The translations under genes were made by a program, and so were the position numbers. Positions 6,137-9,118 of a DNA stretch of 9,118 bases are shown here, one piece after another. The DNA is from Candidatus Puniceispirillum sp. GTDB taxonomy: Bacteria > Pseudomonadota > Alphaproteobacteria > Puniceispirillales > Puniceispirillaceae. Every line of letters begins with the position of its first letter. Positions within the stretch are counted from its first letter, which is position 1. The notes under the pieces were generated by a model, which searched no databases, was not told where the DNA came from, and saw nothing but the letters and a program-made list of their open reading frames with translations. The DNA lies in contig JABJBD010000138.1 of the NCBI GenBank assembly GCA_018668795.1, positions 1-9,118 of the forward strand, read 5' to 3'.

Positions 6137-6919
6137 ATGGTTTTGCCCAATAACATTTTTGCAGAAGATGCCATGCAGGCTGCCACGTTGGTAAACCCGC
6201 AAGCGACATCGTCTGTGCTTCTTGTTTGTGAGCATGCGTCAAATTTCATTCCAGCTGACTATGCGATGCTGGGTCTGCCAGAGGATGCCAAGCAAAGCCA
6301 TATTGCATGGGATCCGGGTGCACTGGAACTATCCTGTCATCTTGCTGATTTGCTTGATGCGCGTCTGGTGCATAGCAATATATCGCGGCTCATTTATGAT
6401 TGTAACCGTCCTCCCAAGGCGCTTGACGCGATGCCCGCGTCAAGCGAGGGCAGGGTGATTCCGGGCAATGAGAATATCGACGACAATGAACGAGCGCGGC
6501 GTATTGCGTGGTTTTATGATCCTTTTAAGACATTGTTGGCTGATACAATTGCATCGATGCCAGATAAGCCGATTCTGGTCACGATTCACAGCTTTACACC
6601 AATTTATAATGGTCAAGCACGTGATGTTGAATTTGGTATTCTGCATGATAGTGACAGCCGCCTTGCCGATCTCATGCTTGAACATGCATCAACTCATACA
6701 AAGCTGAATGTTATGCGCAATAAACCCTATGGCCCACAGGATGGCGTTACGCACACGCTAAAGCAACATGGCGTAAACAATGGCTGTCTGAATGTGATGC
6801 TGGAAATCAGTAACGTGCTTTTGAGTAGTGATTCCAAACAGAAAGAGATTGCCAGCATGATTGCGGCTTTACTTAGTGATGCCCTTGGCAAACTTGATAA
6901 AAATGAGGTGGCCGCATGA
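6137..6919 (+). CDS. N-formylglutamate amidohydrolase-family enzyme
   Basis: A 260-residue cytoplasmic hydrolase of the FGase family, whose known members release formate from N-formylglutamate in histidine breakdown. ATG 6137 is chosen because AGGAG lies 7 bases upstream; an upstream ATG at 6095 falls inside the promoter. Family blocks in order: LLVCEHASNFIP (28-39), HIAWDPGALEL (55-65), SRLIYDCNRP (83-92), ILVTIHSFTP (146-155), DVEFGILHD (163-171), NKPYGPQDGVTHTLKQHG (195-212) and MLEISN (221-226). His33/Glu32, His151 and Glu223 are plausible metal or catalytic residues by position in the motifs. No hutH, hutU or hutI genes are present, so a role in histidine breakdown is not supported here. 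It lies between the regulator and a TRAP transporter and more likely acts on the imported compound, perhaps an N-formyl or other N-acyl amino acid. The exact substrate is unknown. Confidence 0.88.
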   Translation: MVLPNNIFAEDAMQAATLVNPQATSSVLLVCEHASNFIPADYAMLGLPEDAKQSHIAWDPGALELSCHLADLLDARLVHSNISRLIYDCNRPPKALDAMPASSEGRVIPGNENIDDNERARRIAWFYDPFKTLLADTIASMPDKPILVTIHSFTPIYNGQARDVEFGILHDSDSRLADLMLEHASTHTKLNVMRNKPYGPQDGVTHTLKQHGVNNGCLNVMLEISNVLLSSDSKQKEIASMIAALLSDALGKLDKNEVAA

Positions 6920-7049
6920 GGGGGAGTATTGCTGTTATTCTGGCCAGAGATGACGTTTGTTTGTGATGAATTGGTCTTAAGTGACCGCAAACACGATGTT
7001 GAAAATTAAGTGACTTTGAAAATATTTAACAACCAAAGAGGAGAAGAAA
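6920..7049 (+). promoter_or_regulatory. Hydrolase-dctP gap with a direct repeat
   Basis: This 130-base gap carries TTAAGTGAC twice, at 6977-6985 and 7006-7014 (start-to-start 29 bases, near three helical turns); the first copy sits within GGTC-N6-GACC. TTGAAA at 6999-7004 with TATTTA at 7023-7028 (18-base spacing) is a weak promoter candidate covering the second copy. GAGGAG before the ATG at 7050 is a strong ribosome-binding site. No terminator is seen, so read-through from the hydrolase gene is likely too. Confidence 0.35.
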
Positions 7050-8096
7050 ATGAAGAAAATTACCAAAAGACAATTTCTAGGTGGTTCGGCTGTTGTTGGC
7101 GCAGCAGCCACGTTGGGCGCTCCGGCGATCCACGCGCAACAGGCCATCAAATGGCGTTTCCAAACTTATGCGGGAGCGGCACTAGGTGAGCATGTAACAA
7201 AGCCGGTTATTGACAAGATCAATGAAGCTGCCAAAGGCGAGCTTGAAATTGAGCTTTATTATGCCGATCAGCTGGTGCCAACTGGCGAATTGTTCCGTGC
7301 TTTGCAGACGGGTACCATTGACGCTGTTCATTCGGATGACGATTCAATGGCATCTCCAGCTGAAGTGCGTGTGTTCGGTGGATATTTCCCAATGGCAACA
7401 CGTCATGCACTGGATGTACCAGTTCTGTTTAACCAGTATGGTCTGGCAGATATCTGGACCAAGGCCTATGAAAAGGTTGGCGGCGTTAAGTGGCTGTCAG
7501 CCGCAGGTCAGGACCCGTGTAATTTTAACACAAAGAAAGAAATCACCAGCCTTGCCGATCTTGATGGTCTGAAGCTTTACACCTTCCCGACTGCTGGTCG
7601 TTTCCTGAGTCAGTTTGGTGTTGTGCCAGTATCGATTCCTTATGAGGATACTGAAGTGGCGGTTCAGACAGGCGAGCTGGACGGCATGTCATGGTCAGGT
7701 ATCACCGAAGATTATACTGTTGGATGGGCGGATGTTACTGACTACTTCCTGACCAACAATATTTCAGGTGCTTGGATTGGATCGTTCTTTGTCAATGAAA
7801 AGCGTTGGGCTGATCTGCCGGAGCATCTGCAAAGTGTAGTCATGTCGGCAATTGAGAGTGGACATCATTACCGTAATCAGTGGTATTGGGGTGGTGAAGC
7901 CAAGCTAAGGGCAACAGGCACCAAGCTTCAGCTTCGCTCTATTCCACAGAATGAATGGCGCCAGGTTGAAGATGCTGCCGATAAATTCTGGCAAGAAATC
8001 TCAGAAACTGGAGAAACCGCCGAAAAGATTGTTAATATTTTCCGTGATTATCGGAAAGTTATTAATTCGGCCGGTATTCCATATTCGTTCTCATAA
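7050..8096 (+). CDS. dctP: TRAP transporter substrate-binding protein (DctP/FcbT1 type)
   Basis: A 348-residue periplasmic binding protein that captures the substrate and delivers it to the DctQM permease. The N-terminus is a Tat-like signal, TKRQFLGG (5-12) with Lys-Arg in place of the usual Arg-Arg, a hydrophobic stretch and likely cleavage after AIHA (residue 29). DctP-family features: IKWRFQTYAGAALGEHVTKP (33-52), the FRALQTGTIDAVHSD segment (82-96), LADLDGLKLYTFPTAGRFLSQFG (168-190), VPVSIPYEDTEVAVQTGELDGMSW (192-215) and FFVNEKRWADLPEHLQ (246-261). The pattern resembles the so-called mannitol/chloroaromatic subgroup. The canonical Arg that follows GLK in many DctP proteins is Tyr here (Tyr177), while Arg184 lies a few residues on, so the ligand contact may differ. 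The substrate cannot be read from sequence. Separated from the permease genes by a terminator-like hairpin. Confidence 0.93.
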   Translation: MKKITKRQFLGGSAVVGAAATLGAPAIHAQQAIKWRFQTYAGAALGEHVTKPVIDKINEAAKGELEIELYYADQLVPTGELFRALQTGTIDAVHSDDDSMASPAEVRVFGGYFPMATRHALDVPVLFNQYGLADIWTKAYEKVGGVKWLSAAGQDPCNFNTKKEITSLADLDGLKLYTFPTAGRFLSQFGVVPVSIPYEDTEVAVQTGELDGMSWSGITEDYTVGWADVTDYFLTNNISGAWIGSFFVNEKRWADLPEHLQSVVMSAIESGHHYRNQWYWGGEAKLRATGTKLQLRSIPQNEWRQVEDAADKFWQEISETGETAEKIVNIFRDYRKVINSAGIPYSFS

Positions 8097-8109
8097 AATA
8101 TCTGCTACG

Positions 8110-8146
8110 CTCACTAAGTCTGCATTGTCAGGCTTAGTGAGTTTTT
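8110..8146 (+). terminator. Intrinsic terminator / attenuator between dctP and dctQ
   Basis: CTCACTAAG (8110-8118) pairs with CTTAGTGAG (8133-8141); one U-G pair and CTG/CAG extend the stem to 13 pairs around a 6-base loop. TTTTT (8142-8146) follows directly. It starts 14 bases after the dctP stop and lies 22 bases before the dctQ start. As the permease genes have no clear promoter of their own in the remaining bases, it probably acts as a partial terminator that lets more binding protein than permease be made. Confidence 0.85.
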
Positions 8147-8167
8147 CATTATCTAAGGTCAGAGCCA

Positions 8168-8713
8168 GTGCATCTACTCCATTCTTATGTCGCGACGATA
8201 GACAAGCTGAATTATAGGTTTGGCCGTTTTGCGATGTATCTGTTGCTGGTCATGCTGGCTATTTTATTCTGGTCATCTATTTCAAAAGTATTTTTCCGCC
8301 CTTCGCTATGGACGCTTGAGTTAGCGCAGTTTGTCATGGTCGGTTATTATATGATTGGCGGCCCATATTCGATCCAGATGGGCAGTAATGTGCGCATGGA
8401 TCTGATCTATGGGCGCAAAAGCGATTACGAAAAGGCATGTATTGACGCGATCACCGTCATTTGTCTTTTCGTGTTCTTATGTTTTCTTTTATATGGTGGC
8501 ATTAACAGCCTGTCCTATTCATTACAATTTAGCGAACGAAGCTATTCAGCGTGGCAACCCTATATGTGGCCGGTCAAACTGGTCATGGTCGTAGGGATTG
8601 TTTTGATGTTACTACAATCCGTTGCAGAGTTTTTCCGTGACATTATCAAAATCAAATCATTAAAAAATGACGCATCAAAGCATGATTCATCAGATCATGT
8701 GGGAGACGCATGA
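8168..8713 (+). CDS. dctQ: TRAP transporter small permease (DctQ)
   Basis: A 181-residue inner-membrane protein with four predicted membrane segments (about residues 21-43, 50-68, 93-113, 134-156), as is normal for the small TRAP subunit. Family features are TLELAQFVMVGYYMIGGPYS (49-68), QMGSNVRMDLIYGRKS (70-85) where the family has a 'G-x-x-V-R-x-D' motif, and SAWQPYMWPVKLVMVVGIVL (127-146). The long form and the YYMIGGPYS/WQPYMWPVK patterns fit the FcbT2-like subgroup. The start is a GTG with AAGG nine bases upstream; the next methionine (8231) would remove 21 residues. The tail after 160 is hydrophilic and charged. The stop overlaps the next start (ATGATG), so DctQ and DctM are coupled. 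Confidence 0.92.
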   Translation: MHLLHSYVATIDKLNYRFGRFAMYLLLVMLAILFWSSISKVFFRPSLWTLELAQFVMVGYYMIGGPYSIQMGSNVRMDLIYGRKSDYEKACIDAITVICLFVFLCFLLYGGINSLSYSLQFSERSYSAWQPYMWPVKLVMVVGIVLMLLQSVAEFFRDIIKIKSLKNDASKHDSSDHVGDA

Positions 8714-9078
8714 TGTCTTACGAAGCGATTGCCATATTAATGTTCTCGTCGATGATGTTGTTGTTGATGACCGGGCAACGGGTTTTTGCCGCGATCGGGT
8801 TTGTAGCTGTTGTTTCGGCCTTCTTCCTTTATGGCACTGGTGGGTCGGAGCTTGGGTTTACCGCGTCGATGAAATTGATGAAATGGTACCCGCTATTGAC
8901 GCTGCCGATGTTTGTTTTCATGGGCTATGTGATGTCGGAAAGCCGTATCGCCGATGATCTGTATCGCATGTTCCATGTCTGGATGGGCCCCATAAACGGT
9001 GGCCTAGCAATAGGCACAATTGCCCTGATGGTATTGATTTCGGCGATGAATGGTTTGTCAGTGGCACATTTGAATTAG
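8710..9078 (+). pseudogene. dctM: TRAP transporter large permease (DctM), truncated at a sequence junction
   Basis: The large TRAP permease is usually above 420 residues with 12 or more membrane segments and forms the sodium-driven transport path. Here only 122 residues are encoded before a stop. The first 117 look normal: YEAIAILMFSSMMLLLMTGQ (4-23), YPLLTLPMFVFMGYVMSESR (60-79) and INGGLAIGTIALMVLISAMNG (95-115). In relatives this is followed by SVAGMAIG or SGAATV-type sequence, but here SVA is followed by HLN and TAG. No other frame continues the DctM sequence. This is therefore a broken copy or an assembly error near the contig end, rather than a frameshift. ATG 8710 overlaps the dctQ stop; ATG 8713 is equally possible and is better spaced from GGGAG. 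Confidence 0.85.
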
Positions 9079-9118
9079 TACCAGGGGATGGCAAAGCGTC
9101 TTTAAGCAATATTAAAAA
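9063..9118 (+). other. Foreign tail fused to dctM, open in another frame
   Basis: Beyond about 9062-9066 the DctM similarity stops. A different plus-strand frame (from 9063) is open to the window end and reads GTFELVPGDGKASLSNIK, which looks like plausible coding sequence and is unlike a membrane protein. The window is too short to identify it. It may be the start of an unrelated gene joined by a rearrangement or by misassembly. Confidence 0.5.

Noticed and set aside
6019..6249. 77-codon N-terminal extension of the RpiR regulator
   Set aside because: It has no family similarity, crosses the divergent promoter and overlaps the hydrolase gene; GTG 6018 has GGAGG at ideal spacing.
6916..6966. 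16-codon open frame overlapping the hydrolase stop (ATGA)
   Set aside because: Very short, with no recognisable sequence and no ribosome-binding site; the overlap could be chance.
9061..9118. Simple frameshift as the cause of the dctM stop
   Set aside because: None of the three plus frames after 9066 resembles the DctM continuation, so a sequence switch explains it better.
1..9118. CRISPR array, tRNA or rRNA genes, insertion sequence or prophage
   Set aside because: No regularly spaced repeats, no tRNA-like cloverleaf, no transposase, integrase or phage protein was recognised on either strand.

Overview
The window looks like a complete or near-complete short contig from an alphaproteobacterium, possibly a marine lineage of the SAR116/Rhodospirillales type. 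This placement is inferred from the alphaproteobacterial style of the ParE and GlnB/GlnA proteins, moderate GC and a TRAP transporter; no taxonomic marker was searched.

Layout from left to right. (1) Positions 1-925, minus strand: the N-terminal half of parE (topoisomerase IV subunit B), running off the left edge, with a leader that holds a long inverted repeat. (2) Positions 1100-2893: three genes of uncertain function. A glycine-zipper lipoprotein and a translationally coupled exported protein lie on the plus strand, convergent with a membrane-anchored protein with a PH-like domain on the minus strand. The second and third are clearly AT-richer than their neighbours. (3) Positions 2961-4885, minus strand: the nitrogen-assimilation pair glnB-glnA (PII protein and adenylylatable glutamine synthetase), ending in a clear intrinsic terminator. 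(4) Positions 5146-9078: a catabolic/uptake locus. A minus-strand RpiR/MurR-family regulator (GTG start) diverges from a plus-strand series that encodes an N-formylglutamate amidohydrolase-family enzyme, then the binding protein, small permease and start of the large permease of a tripartite TRAP transporter.

How the parts fit. glnB and glnA are a classic nitrogen-control operon. The regulator, hydrolase and transporter probably form one functional unit: the transporter brings in a small organic acid or N-acyl compound, the hydrolase cleaves it and the RpiR protein controls expression from the short palindrome-rich intergenic region. The regulator's SIS domain lacks the usual Ser/Gly sugar-phosphate motif. 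A hairpin with a T-tract between the binding protein and permease genes probably sets a higher level of binding protein.

The right edge is abnormal. The large permease gene matches its family up to about 9062-9066 and then switches to unrelated sequence, in which a different frame is open to the window end. This is either a real rearrangement or, more likely, a misassembled contig end. I found no RNA genes, CRISPR arrays, insertion sequences or prophage genes, and no convincing new biological system. The most interesting leads are the atypical RpiR/hydrolase/TRAP locus and the AT-rich group of unknown genes.
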